Below, piece after piece: positions 32,281 to 40,751 of a stretch of DNA of 64,000 nucleotides (the first letter of the stretch is position 1; each line of letters opens with the position of its first letter). The stretch comes from Saccharopolyspora elongata (GTDB taxonomy: Bacteria; Actinomycetota; Actinomycetes; Mycobacteriales; Pseudonocardiaceae), in assembly GCF_004348985.1 (NCBI RefSeq), contig NZ_SMKW01000016.1, forward strand, positions 1 through 64,000. Direction: 5' to 3'. Below the pieces are notes generated by a model, which saw nothing but the letters and a program-made list of their open reading frames with translations, made no database searches and was not told the DNA's origin. A program made the translations under genes and the position numbers.

Positions 32281-32371
32281 CCAGCGCGCCTGCGACGGGG
32301 TAGTAGCCCCCCACTGACGTGGGCCGGCACCGGGAAGCCCCCCGACCGGTGCCGGCCCACACCCTTTCCTG
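32281..32371 (+). ncRNA. 6C RNA candidate
   Basis: GGGGTAGTAGCCCCCCACTGACG carries one run of six C (32307-32312), and the second hairpin GTGGGCCGGCACCGG / CCGGTGCCGGCCCAC (15 bp, 32319-32333 with 32346-32360) has loop GAAGCCCCCCGA with a second run of six C (32338-32343). Two C6-bearing loops 25 bases apart are the hallmark of the actinobacterial 6C RNA. The exact 5' end is not visible; the transcript probably starts upstream in the 32170-32280 stretch. It precedes the M20 pair. Confidence 0.72.
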
Positions 32372-32619
32372 GTACGGCCTGCGCGACAGGTACTCCTCGA
32401 CTTCCGGATGCGGTCACGCTGCGGTGTCGCGATGTCGGCTTCGTCGCCCGCTTTATCAATCGAAAGTGTGAGGAATAGGTTAGTCGGCTCCGGTCGATCT
32501 CCAATTTCTTCGGTTCCACCGAATCCGAACCACCCGTTCGTCGCAGTGTGACGACCGGTGGGCTCCCGACCTCGCGCCAGGCCCGCACCGGCGATCCGGA
32601 TGATGCAGGATGGGCGCAA

Positions 32620-33870
32620 ATGAGTACCGCTCCACACCCCTCCGCCGATCGTTCTGCCGCAGCGCGCTCCCACTGCCGCGACCGGGTGCAGCGCCACGAA
32701 GCGGAGCTGGTCGAGCTCTCCCGGAGCATCCACGCCGAGCCGGAGCTCGCGTTCGCCGAACACCGCAGCGCCGCCAAGGTCGCGGACCTGCTCGCCCGGC
32801 ACGGCTTCGCCGTCCGAACCCCGGTCGCCGGCCTCGACACCGCGCTCGTCGCCGAATCGGGCAGCGGCGAACTGGTGGTCGGCATCTGCGCGGAGTACGA
32901 CGCGCTGCCGGAGGTCGGCCACGCCTGCGGGCACAACGTCATCGCCGCGGCCGGCGTCGGTGCCGCGCTCGCGCTGGCGGGAATCGCCGACGATCTCGGC
33001 ATCACGGTGCGGCTGATCGGCACCCCGGCCGAGGAGACCGGCGGCGGCAAGGTGCTGATGCTGGAGCGCGGCGTCTTCGACGGTGTCGCGATGGCGATGA
33101 TGGTGCATCCCGGCCCGGAAGAGGTCTGCCGGCCGACCTCGCTGGCCATCACCGATCTCGAAGTCCGCTACACCGGCCGCGCGGCGCACGCCGCCGCGTC
33201 CCCGGAACTAGGCGTCAACGCGGCCGACGCGTTGACGGTCGCGCAGGTCGCAGTCGGCCTGCTCCGTCAGCACCTCGAGCCCCGGCAAATGGTGCACGGT
33301 ATCGTTACCGCAGGTGGCGCGGCGCCGAACATCGTTGCCGCGCACACCGCGGCGGTCTACAACCTGCGTGCGGCCGAAGCGCGCTCCCTGCAGCGCCTGG
33401 AGAACCGTATTCGGGCCTGCTTCGAGGCGGGCGCGACGGCGACCGGATGTGAGCACGAAGTCGTGCAGATCTCTCCGGTTTACGCGGAGCTGAACCCCGA
33501 CGGCTGGCTGTCGGAGGTGTACGGCCGCGCGATCACCGAGCTCGGGCGTGAACCGCTCGACCGGGGCGAAGAGCAGGGCCCGGTAATCGGCAGCACCGAC
33601 ATGGGCAACGTGACCCAGGCCTTGCCCGCGATCCATCCGATGATCGCGGTGGACTGCGGCGACGCGGTCAACCACCAGGCGGAATTCGCCGCGGCCTGCG
33701 CGACACCGGCCGCGGATCGCGCGGTGCTCGACGCAGCGCTGGCGATGGCCTGGACCGCAGTGGCCGCCGCTTTGGACGGCGCGCAACGCGATCGCCTGCT
33801 GGCGGCCGCGCGCGACCGGTCGGCTCGGAGTTCTTCGGAACAGATCTGCACGTCGGGAGGCGTGGCGTGA
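32620..33870 (+). CDS. M20-family amidohydrolase (AbgB/PM20D2-like)
   Basis: 416 residues, cytoplasmic. Metal ligands are visible in AEYDALPEVGHACGHN and in PAEETGGGKVLM; the lid domain has YTGRAAHAAASPELGVNAADAL, and the C-terminal half has STDMGNVTQALPAIHPM. This resembles p-aminobenzoyl-glutamate hydrolase subunit B and PM20D2 dipeptidases. The ATG at 32620 begins MSTAPHPSAD. Its stop overlaps the GTG of the second M20 gene, so the two are coupled, as in the abgA/abgB pair. Confidence 0.85.
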   Translation: MSTAPHPSADRSAAARSHCRDRVQRHEAELVELSRSIHAEPELAFAEHRSAAKVADLLARHGFAVRTPVAGLDTALVAESGSGELVVGICAEYDALPEVGHACGHNVIAAAGVGAALALAGIADDLGITVRLIGTPAEETGGGKVLMLERGVFDGVAMAMMVHPGPEEVCRPTSLAITDLEVRYTGRAAHAAASPELGVNAADALTVAQVAVGLLRQHLEPRQMVHGIVTAGGAAPNIVAAHTAAVYNLRAAEARSLQRLENRIRACFEAGATATGCEHEVVQISPVYAELNPDGWLSEVYGRAITELGREPLDRGEEQGPVIGSTDMGNVTQALPAIHPMIAVDCGDAVNHQAEFAAACATPAADRAVLDAALAMAWTAVAAALDGAQRDRLLAAARDRSARSSSEQICTSGGVA

Positions 33871-35258
33871 CCGTGGTGGATTCTCGTGGCCCGGACCCGG
33901 GTCAGTCCCCGAACGGCGGTTCGGCGGTGGAAGACGTGGATTGGGAAGCGGCGGAGCGTTCCGCCGTGGCCCAGGGCACTCTCGTGGCGGCAGGTGCGGA
34001 CGGGCCGAGTGCGCCCATCGGCAGCACCATGTCCAGCGTGGGGTCCGGTGCGGAATCCGCCGTGGTCGACCTCGGCGCTGGTCGTGGACCATCCTGGCTG
34101 GATGCCTGGCTGGACGCCAACGCGCATCGAGTGGTGGCCTGGCGGCGGCACATCCACGCCTACCCGGAGCTCTCCCGCGCCGAGCACAAGACCACCGCGT
34201 TCCTCGCCGAGCGGCTCACCCGCGCGGGCCTGCGCCCGCGGATGCTGCCGGTGGGCACCGGCCTGGTCTGCGACATCGGGGAGGCGCGGCCCGGCCAGCG
34301 CACCGTGGCGCTGCGGGCCGACATCGACGCGCTGCCGCTGAGCGAGACCACCGGACTGCCCTACGCGTCCACAGTGGACGGCGTCGCGCACGCCTGCGGG
34401 CACGACGCGCACACCACGGTCGCGCTGGGCGCCGCGCTGGCGCTGGCCGCCGCGCCGAGCCTGCCCGGCCGGGTGCGGGTGGTCTTCCAGCCGGCGGAAG
34501 AGGTGATGCCCGGCGGCGCCCTGGACGTGCTGGCCGCCGGTGCCCTCGACGACGTGGACCGGATCTTCGGGCTGCACTGCGACCCGCGCCTGCTGGTGGG
34601 GCAGGTCGGAGCCCGGGTCGGGGCGATCACGTCGGCGGCCGACCTGCTGGAGCTCCGGCTGACCTCGCCGGGCGGGCACACCTCGCGCCCGCACCTGACT
34701 GCGGACCTGGTGCACGCGCTGGGCACCGTCATCACGGGCCTGCCGACGCTGCTGTCGCGCCGCGTCGATCCGCGCACCGGAACCGTCCTGACCTGGGGTG
34801 CGGTGCACGCGGGCGAGGCGCCGAACGCCATTCCGCAGGACGGCGTGCTGACCGGGACGTTGCGCACGGGCGACCGCGACACCTGGGCGAAGCTGGAGCC
34901 GTTGGTGCACGAGCTCGTGCACAACCTGCTGTCGCCGTTGGGCGTCGGGTTCGACCTGCAGCACCGCCGCGGCGTGCCGCCAGTGGTGAACGACGCGGAG
35001 AGCACCGAGCTGCTGCGAGCCGGGATCGCCGCCGGTCTCGGCGAGGACGCCCTGGCCAGCACCCCGCAGTCGTCCGGCGGGGAGGACTTCGGCTGGTACC
35101 TGGAGCACGTGCCGGGCTCGTTCGCGAGGCTGGGCGTCCACTCCGGGGTGGGCCGGGTCAAGGACCTGCACCAGCCGACGTTCGCGCTGGACGAGCGGGC
35201 CCTGTTCGTGGGCGTCCGAGCGATGGTGAACACCGCCCTGATCAGCCTGGAGCGCTGA
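33867..35258 (+). CDS. M20-family amidohydrolase (HipO/AbgA-like)
   Basis: 463 residues. An unusual N-terminal stretch of about 75 residues (SGAESAVVDLGAGRG-type, low complexity) precedes the peptidase domain starting near WLDAWLDANAH. Metal-binding residues are in LRADIDALPLSETTGLPY, AHACGHDAHTTVALG and FQPAEE; GGHTSRPHLTADLVHALG belongs to the lid. The two M20 subunits, coupled by a 4-base overlap, suggest a heterodimer that cleaves an N-acyl amino acid or PABA-glutamate-like compound. No transporter is adjacent. GTCCACAGTGGAC occurs in frame at 34367-34379. Confidence 0.86.
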   Translation: MTVVDSRGPDPGQSPNGGSAVEDVDWEAAERSAVAQGTLVAAGADGPSAPIGSTMSSVGSGAESAVVDLGAGRGPSWLDAWLDANAHRVVAWRRHIHAYPELSRAEHKTTAFLAERLTRAGLRPRMLPVGTGLVCDIGEARPGQRTVALRADIDALPLSETTGLPYASTVDGVAHACGHDAHTTVALGAALALAAAPSLPGRVRVVFQPAEEVMPGGALDVLAAGALDDVDRIFGLHCDPRLLVGQVGARVGAITSAADLLELRLTSPGGHTSRPHLTADLVHALGTVITGLPTLLSRRVDPRTGTVLTWGAVHAGEAPNAIPQDGVLTGTLRTGDRDTWAKLEPLVHELVHNLLSPLGVGFDLQHRRGVPPVVNDAESTELLRAGIAAGLGEDALASTPQSSGGEDFGWYLEHVPGSFARLGVHSGVGRVKDLHQPTFALDERALFVGVRAMVNTALISLER

Positions 35259-35263
35259 GATCG

Positions 35264-35298
35264 CGGCCGTCCGGCGGGCACTGTCCGCCGGACGGCCG
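35264..35298. terminator. Terminator after the M20 pair
   Basis: CGGCCGTCCGGCGG / CCGCCGGACGGCCG, 14-bp perfect stem, 7-base loop, six bases after the stop. Confidence 0.85.
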
Positions 35299-35400
35299 GG
35301 TCGGCGGGCTCCTGCACCTGGTTCGCGGCTGAGTCCACCCGAATGAGGTGTATCCGCTCGCTGCTGTATCTGTTCGCGGGGTTCCCGCCTCTTTAATGGC

Positions 35401-36069
35401 ATGACCGCGAACATCATCTCTCCCGAAATGCGGCCGCCGGTGGCCGTCGAATCCGACGTGCCGGGAGGCTGGCCGCAGTCCTCGCTGCACGGTGCCATGA
35501 CCCGCCGCGACGCGGAGCAGGCGCTCGGTCGTGCGGAGGTTGCGGCCGGACTGGCCGCAGGCGACTGGGTGGAGCCTTGGTACGGGGTCGTCGTCCCGGC
35601 CACCCGCGTCCACGACCCGCTGACCCGAGCGGCGGCCGCGCTGCTGCGCGCCGGGCCGCACGCCGTGCTGTCCGGCGCCACCGCAGTGGCGATGCACGGC
35701 TGCGATCTCGCCGCCGACGGCATGGTGCACGTGACCATTCCCTACGACCGCGAGCTCCGGTCCCAGCCGGATCTCGTCATCCACCAGGCCTGGGTCAGGG
35801 AGTGCGACGTCGTCGAGCTCGACGGGCTGCGCACCCAGGCGCTGGACGTCGCCATCTGCGAACTGCTGTGCACCGGTGAGCAGCGGTCGGCGCTGGATTG
35901 CCTGGAGCAGGCGCTCGCCCAGCTCGGCGAAGCCGCCGAGCGCTTCCGGGCGCTCGTCGCCGAACGGCTCGCCCGGCGCAGGGATCGCCGGGGCACCAGG
36001 CGGGCCACGGCCCTGCTCCAACTCGCGTGGTCCAGGCCTCGCGGCGTGCTGGTCGGAGGTGTGCGATGA
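35401..36069 (+). CDS. AbiEi-like antitoxin-domain protein lacking its nuclease domain
   Basis: 222 residues. The middle (MTRRDAEQALGRAEVAAGLAAGDWVEPWYGV, PHAVLSGATAVAMHG, IPYDRELRSQPDLVIHQAWV) resembles the winged-helix/AbiEi-type N-terminal part of actinobacterial proteins that usually continue into a DUF559/Vsr-like nuclease. Here it stops at RGTRRATALLQLAWSRPRGVLVGGVR-like sequence, about where that domain would begin. It therefore looks truncated. TTTAAT lies a few bases before the ATG, so the mRNA may be leaderless. The kinase gene downstream is on the opposite strand and ends 11 bases later. Confidence 0.55.
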   Translation: MTANIISPEMRPPVAVESDVPGGWPQSSLHGAMTRRDAEQALGRAEVAAGLAAGDWVEPWYGVVVPATRVHDPLTRAAAALLRAGPHAVLSGATAVAMHGCDLAADGMVHVTIPYDRELRSQPDLVIHQAWVRECDVVELDGLRTQALDVAICELLCTGEQRSALDCLEQALAQLGEAAERFRALVAERLARRRDRRGTRRATALLQLAWSRPRGVLVGGVR

Positions 36070-36080
36070 GCAGCCGAACG

Positions 36081-37556
36081 TCAGTCCGCGCGCCGGAACC
36101 AACCGGCGGCCTGGGCGGATTCGCGAACCTTGACAAACCGGGCGTACGCGTCGTCGTACAGCGCGCGGTTGCTCTCGGTCGGCCGCAACGGTTCCGACGT
36201 GCCGACCAGCTCGCGGGCGACGTCGGTGATGTCGCGGCCCGCCAGCAATGCGTGCGCGGTCACCGCAGCGCCCCGCGCCCCGGCCTGCTCGTCGGTGGTG
36301 CGCACGACCGGCAGCCCGGTGACGTCCGCGATCACCTGGCGCCACAGCGGGTTCGCCGACCCACCGCCGGTGAGCCGCAGCTCGGTGGGCTGCGCGGTGC
36401 TGGCGACCAGGCAGTCCCGGATCACCATGGCCAGCCCCTCCAGGCAGGCCCGGGCGATCTCGGCGGGGCCGTGCTCCAGGCTCAGGCCCTGCAGGCTGCC
36501 GCGCGCGGCCGGGTCGTAGAAGGGCGCGCGCTCACCGCCGAGCGAGAGGTACGGCAGCATCAGCAGGTCCTTGCTGCCCGGCTCGGCCTGTTCGGCGAGC
36601 TCGGTGAGGTTCTCCGGGTTGGGCAGGCCGAGCATCCGGCAGGCCCATTCGACGACCTCGGTCCCGGCGAGCGTGGCGCTGGCGAGCATCCAGCGGCCGG
36701 GCATCGGGGTGCGCAGCGACATGCCGACGGGAGCGCGCTCCAACCGGGGCTCGTCGCTGATCACCTCGGTGCAGATCGTGGTGCCGAGGATGGTGCAGGC
36801 CTGCCCGGGCTCGGTCACGCCCGCGCCGATCGCGGTGGAGATCACGTCGTAGGCGCCCAGCACGACCGGGGTGCCTTCCGGAACGCCCAGCCGCTCGGCC
36901 GCGGACCGCTGCAACGGCGCGATCCGCTGCGCGCCGTCGACGGCGTCGGGGAGCAGCCGCTGCGCCCAGTCCAGGCCGAGTTCGCTGAGCACCGCGTCGG
37001 AGTAGTGGCCGGTCCGTGCGTCGAGGAACGGGTTGGAGGCCTCCGAGACGTCCCAGGCCAGGCGGCCGGTCAGGCAGTTGAACAGCCAGCCGCCGCAGGT
37101 CAGCACCTTCGCAGCGGTGGCGATCCGGTCGGGCTGGTGCTCGGCGAGCCAGCTGAGCTGCGCGTGCGGCAACCCGGCGAAGCCGACCGAGCCGTTGATC
37201 TTGAACAGCTCGGCGAGCAGCCCGGAGCCGGCCCAGTTCGCGGCGATCGCCGAGGCGCGCGCGTCGTTCCAGAGCAGCGCGGGACCGGTCGGTCGGCCGG
37301 CCTCGTCGACGAGCCAGCAGCCGTCGCCCTGCGCGGTGATCGCCAGCGCGGCGACCTCGGTGCGGAGTTCGCGGACGAGTTCGGCGACGGTGTCGGCGAC
37401 GGCCGACCAGACCTCGGGCATGTCCTGTTCGGCCCAGCCGGGCCGGGGGCGCTCGACCCGGGTCGGGCGGCGGACGACCGCGAGCTCGGTGCCATCCGAG
37501 GCGTAGGCGACGCTCTTCACCACCGAGGTGCCGGCGTCGATGCCGATGGTGATCAC
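36081..37556 (-). CDS. FGGY-family carbohydrate kinase
   Basis: 491 residues. The N-terminal phosphate loop is GIDAGTSVVKSV, the catalytic Asp lies in LGAYDVISTAIGAG, and the second FGGY signature reads GSLQGLSLEHGPAEIARACLEGLA with TGGGSANPLWRQVIADVTGLPV. It phosphorylates a sugar or polyol (xylulokinase/erythritol-kinase-like; substrate unknown) with ATP. GTG at 37556 is chosen for AGGAGG eight bases upstream. It is divergent from a HAD hydrolase and a second FGGY kinase; the promoter region between them is AT-rich with TGTTA-type half sites. Confidence 0.87.
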   Translation of the reverse strand: MITIGIDAGTSVVKSVAYASDGTELAVVRRPTRVERPRPGWAEQDMPEVWSAVADTVAELVRELRTEVAALAITAQGDGCWLVDEAGRPTGPALLWNDARASAIAANWAGSGLLAELFKINGSVGFAGLPHAQLSWLAEHQPDRIATAAKVLTCGGWLFNCLTGRLAWDVSEASNPFLDARTGHYSDAVLSELGLDWAQRLLPDAVDGAQRIAPLQRSAAERLGVPEGTPVVLGAYDVISTAIGAGVTEPGQACTILGTTICTEVISDEPRLERAPVGMSLRTPMPGRWMLASATLAGTEVVEWACRMLGLPNPENLTELAEQAEPGSKDLLMLPYLSLGGERAPFYDPAARGSLQGLSLEHGPAEIARACLEGLAMVIRDCLVASTAQPTELRLTGGGSANPLWRQVIADVTGLPVVRTTDEQAGARGAAVTAHALLAGRDITDVARELVGTSEPLRPTESNRALYDDAYARFVKVRESAQAAGWFRRAD

Positions 37557-37714
37557 GGGCTTGTCCTCCTGATCCCGCCTGCCTGGTCGATCCGGTCGGC
37601 CCGACCCGAGAACATCACAACATTTGGTGTTAAAAATTTCAAGATAGGTGTTATGTTTGCGATGGGATGTGACACCAAGGTCCCGGTTGCGGACCACGAC
37701 CGGAAGGACGCCAC
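37557..37714. promoter_or_regulatory. AT-rich divergent promoter region with candidate DeoR sites
   Basis: 158 bases between divergent kinase and HAD genes. Words ACATCACAACATTTGGTGTTA, GGTGTTATGTTTG and GTGACACCA repeat a GGTGTTA/TGTGA half-site. Candidate sites for the DeoR regulator at 41740 or a relative; not a perfect palindrome. Confidence 0.5.
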
Positions 37715-38428
37715 GTGCCGCCTCAACCCAGCCCCGGTTCGGAGAACGACCGCATCGACCTCGTGCTGCTCGACGTCGGCGGCCCGATCTACGACGACAA
37801 GGCCTACCGCGACGCGCTGCTGCGCGCCGCGCGAGAGCTGGCGGCCGAAGATGGCCGGAGCGTCGACGAAGCGGAGTTCCAGCAGGTCTACGACGAACGC
37901 CGCCAAGCCCAGGGCGGGTCCCTGCGCACCGCGGTCGCCGAGCGGTTCCTAACTGCGCAGGACCGGCAGCGGCTGTCCGACCGCGCCGAGCGCTACTGGG
38001 AGTATCCGCCGTCGGCGCTGCACGCCGACGTGCTCCCGACGCTGCGCGAGCTCGCCGGTCGCTACAAACTCGCGGTCGTGGCGAACCAGCGAGCGGTCGT
38101 CGTGGACGCGCTCCGCCGGGACGGCGTGGCCGACTTCATCGACATCTGGGCGGTTTCGGAGGTCGTCGGCGCGGAGAAGCCGGACCCGCGGATCTTCCAG
38201 CACGCCCTGCGGGAGGCCGGTGTCGAGCCGAAGAACGCGGTGCACGTCGGCAACCGGCTCGACACCGACGTGCGCGGCGCGCACCGGGTCGGGCTGCGCA
38301 CGGTTTGGGTGGTGCGCGGCGAAGCGCCGCCGGAGCCCACGCCGGAGCAGCTCGCCGAGCCCGATGTGGCGGTGTTCTCGCTGGCCGAGCTGCCCACCGC
38401 GCTGGAACGCCTGCAGGGGGCCGAATGA
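37715..38428 (+). CDS. HAD-superfamily hydrolase
   Basis: 237 residues. Motif I is LLDVGGPIYDD (nucleophile Asp; the usual second Asp is Gly), followed by motif II in AVVANQRAVVVDALRRDG, motif III Lys in GAEKPDPRIFQ and motif IV VHVGNRLDTDVRGAHRVG. A phosphatase acting on a small phosphorylated substrate is likely; the Gly in motif I is a common HAD variant. GTG at 37715 starts VPPQPSPGSENDR. Two bases of spacing are not kept; the next gene follows 34 bases after its stop. Confidence 0.85.
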   Translation: MPPQPSPGSENDRIDLVLLDVGGPIYDDKAYRDALLRAARELAAEDGRSVDEAEFQQVYDERRQAQGGSLRTAVAERFLTAQDRQRLSDRAERYWEYPPSALHADVLPTLRELAGRYKLAVVANQRAVVVDALRRDGVADFIDIWAVSEVVGAEKPDPRIFQHALREAGVEPKNAVHVGNRLDTDVRGAHRVGLRTVWVVRGEAPPEPTPEQLAEPDVAVFSLAELPTALERLQGAE

Positions 38429-38462
38429 ACGAACAACTCTCGAAACCGCTGGAGGCTTGCCG

Positions 38463-39905
38463 ATGACCGAGCTCGTCGCGGGCGTCGACATCGCGACCGC
38501 CAACGTCCGGGTGCAGATCCACGATCCGGCGGGCTCGGTGATCGCCGCGGCGTCCCGGCGGTTGCCGCAGCCGGTGCGATCACCGGGTGGACGTTCCGAG
38601 CAGGACGCGACCACGTGGTGGCCCGCGGTGCGCGACAGCCTTGCCGAGTGCACGGCCGCTTTGGGTTCGCGCAGCAGCGAAATCCGCTCGCTGGCGATCT
38701 CGGCGACGTCGGGCACGGTCGTTCCGGTCGACGGTGAGGGCGAGCCGCTCACGGCGGCGCTGATGTACGACGACCGGCGTGCATACGCGGAAGCCCGGAT
38801 CGCCACCGAGGTGGGTGCGAGCCGCTGGCGGCGCACCGGCATCACGCCATCGGCGGGCTCCGGCCTGGCCCGGATCGGTTGGCTGGCGCGACACCTCCCG
38901 GACGGCACGGCGCGGGTGTGCCACACGCCCGACGTCATCGCCTGGAAGCTCGTCGGGCATCCGGTCGCCACCGATTCCAGCCACGCGCTGAAGAGCGGCT
39001 ACGACGCGGTCGACGGCGAGTGGGCCACCGAGGCGTTCGACGCCTTGGGCGTGCCGGGCGGGCTGCTTCCGGAGGTCGTCCGCCCGACGGCGGTGCTGGG
39101 CACCGTCGATGCGAACGCCGCGGCGCAGACCGGACTCCCGGTCGGCTGCGAGGTGCGTGCCGGGATGACCGACGGCTGCGCTGGGCAGCTGGCCTGCGGA
39201 GCGGTCGACGTCGGGCAGTTCGTGACGGTCCTCGGCACCACCCTGGTGCTCAAGGGGGTCTCCAAGGAGCTCGTGCACGATCCGGCCGGCGCGGTGTACA
39301 GCCACCTGCATCCGGATGGGATGTGGCTGCCCGGTGGCGCGGCGAACATCGGCGGCTCGGCGCTGTCCGATGTGGACCCCTCCGAGCTGTCGAGCCTGGA
39401 CGCGGCGGCGACCGAGCGCGGACCGGCGAGCGTGGTCGGCTACCCGCTGCGCGGCGAGGGGGAGCGGTTCCCGTTCCTCGCCGCGAACGCCACGCGGTTC
39501 ACGCTCGGCACGCCCGCGGACCGGGTCGACGAGTACCGCTCCCGCCTCGAAGGCGTCGCCTTCTGCGAGCGGCTCGCGCTGGAGCGGCTGGCCGAGCTCG
39601 GCGCGCCGGCAGAGGGCGCTGTGCGCACCGCCGGCGGTGGAGCCCGCAGCATCGCCTGGTGCCAGATCAGGGCGTCGGTGCTGGACAAGCCGGTGCTACG
39701 CGTCCAAGGCGCGGGTACGGCGTTGGGCGCGGCGCTGCTGGCGGCCAGCGGTTCGACTTACCCGAATCTCAGCACTGCGGCGGCGGCGATGGTGCCCGAT
39801 GGCGAACTCGTCGAGCCGGTGCGGGCTGAAGTGCGGCAGCTGGACGACAGCTACCGGCGCTTCCTCGACGAGCTCCGCGACCGGGGCTGGGTCCCCGCGG
39901 CCTGA
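38463..39905 (+). CDS. FGGY-family carbohydrate kinase, variant phosphate loop
   Basis: 480 residues. The first motif reads VAGVDIATANVRV (a variant of the usual DxGT), with the catalytic Asp in GMTDGCAGQLACG, the substrate-side LGTTLVLKGVSK and a C-terminal GGGARSIAWCQIRASVLDKPVL. It belongs to an FGGY branch different from its divergent neighbour. It is probably transcribed with the HAD hydrolase. The substrate is unknown: no epimerase, aldolase or transporter lies nearby. It ends directly against the SnoaL-like gene on the other strand. Confidence 0.82.
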   Translation: MTELVAGVDIATANVRVQIHDPAGSVIAAASRRLPQPVRSPGGRSEQDATTWWPAVRDSLAECTAALGSRSSEIRSLAISATSGTVVPVDGEGEPLTAALMYDDRRAYAEARIATEVGASRWRRTGITPSAGSGLARIGWLARHLPDGTARVCHTPDVIAWKLVGHPVATDSSHALKSGYDAVDGEWATEAFDALGVPGGLLPEVVRPTAVLGTVDANAAAQTGLPVGCEVRAGMTDGCAGQLACGAVDVGQFVTVLGTTLVLKGVSKELVHDPAGAVYSHLHPDGMWLPGGAANIGGSALSDVDPSELSSLDAAATERGPASVVGYPLRGEGERFPFLAANATRFTLGTPADRVDEYRSRLEGVAFCERLALERLAELGAPAEGAVRTAGGGARSIAWCQIRASVLDKPVLRVQGAGTALGAALLAASGSTYPNLSTAAAAMVPDGELVEPVRAEVRQLDDSYRRFLDELRDRGWVPAA

Positions 39906-40688
39906 TCAGGAGCCGGAGAGGGCTTCCGCGACCGTGAGGCTGTCTTCGTAGACGGCGTAGCGCGTGATCAGGCCGTCCTCGACGACCAGGTGCAGCGCGC
40001 AGAGCGCGGTGTACGGCTCGCCGGTGGCCTTGACCGTCTGGCGGATGTCGCCGAGCACGGCCGCCTCGTTGCCGTCCACGAGGACCCGCGGCGCGGGTCC
40101 GGTCGCCTCTCCGGGCACGTGGAATTCGGCGATCATGCGGAAGTGCTCGGCGACGTCCGCCCTGGTCGAGCGGGGCCGGATCCAGGGCACCGCCGGGTGG
40201 CCGCCGGCCGGCCAGTCCAGCACCCAGTCGACGCGCTCGGCGAACAGGTCGGCGATCCGGTCCGGGTCGCCGGCGGCGAGCCTGCGGAGGAAATCATCCA
40301 CAGTGGACCGGATGTCTCCGGTCGGCACGGTGAACTGGTGATCGGAGCGGATCAGCCCGTCCGGGCCGAGGACGACGACCGCCCGGCCGGTCCAGGCGAT
40401 GTCACCGCCTCCGGCGGGCACCATGTGCGTGGTGAAGGTGACGACGTCGTGGTGACCGGTGGCGTCGCCCGCGGCCCGGAACGCGAAACCGGCGTCCCGC
40501 ACGAACTCCTCGTGGGCTGCGGCGATCCGGGCTTCGAGCTCGTCGTGGCCCCGGAACTCCGCCGACTCGATCACCTCGACGCCGTCCTCGGCCCAGAGGG
40601 CGGCGATGGCGCTGCGCCGGGCGACCGGGTCGGGCTCGTTCCACACCGCGACGTAGCGCTCGACGAACTGGTCGATGTCGATGTTCAT
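39906..40688 (-). CDS. Two-domain SnoaL-like (NTF2-fold) protein
   Basis: 260 residues made of two tandem NTF2/SnoaL modules (about residues 5-125 and 130-250). First module: IDQFVERYVAVWNEPDP and TFTTHMVPAGGGDIAWTG. Second: TVDDFLRRLAAGDPDRIADLF and GHPAVPWIRP. Fusion of two domains is less common than single ones. The substrate is unknown; family members isomerise or bind small molecules. It is divergent from a WYL regulator with the CTGACA dyad between, so it is probably regulated by it. Stop codons of this and the kinase abut. Confidence 0.75.
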   Translation of the reverse strand: MNIDIDQFVERYVAVWNEPDPVARRSAIAALWAEDGVEVIESAEFRGHDELEARIAAAHEEFVRDAGFAFRAAGDATGHHDVVTFTTHMVPAGGGDIAWTGRAVVVLGPDGLIRSDHQFTVPTGDIRSTVDDFLRRLAAGDPDRIADLFAERVDWVLDWPAGGHPAVPWIRPRSTRADVAEHFRMIAEFHVPGEATGPAPRVLVDGNEAAVLGDIRQTVKATGEPYTALCALHLVVEDGLITRYAVYEDSLTVAEALSGS

Positions 40689-40711
40689 GCGCGGACGCTA
40701 TTCGGGCTTCC

Positions 40712-40728
40712 CTGACATCTCCTGTCAG
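40712..40728. promoter_or_regulatory. WYL-regulator operator CTGACA-N5-TGTCAG
   Basis: Perfect 6-bp inverted repeat between divergent SnoaL-like and WYL genes; this dyad type is known for YafY/WYL regulators. Confidence 0.75.
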
Positions 40729-40751
40729 TGGATCTCGGCAGACTTCCGCTC

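Noticed and set aside
32221-32380. Cobalamin or c-di-AMP riboswitch in front of the M20 genes
   Set aside because: The sequence lacks the conserved cores of these riboswitches; two C6 loops fit the 6C family better.
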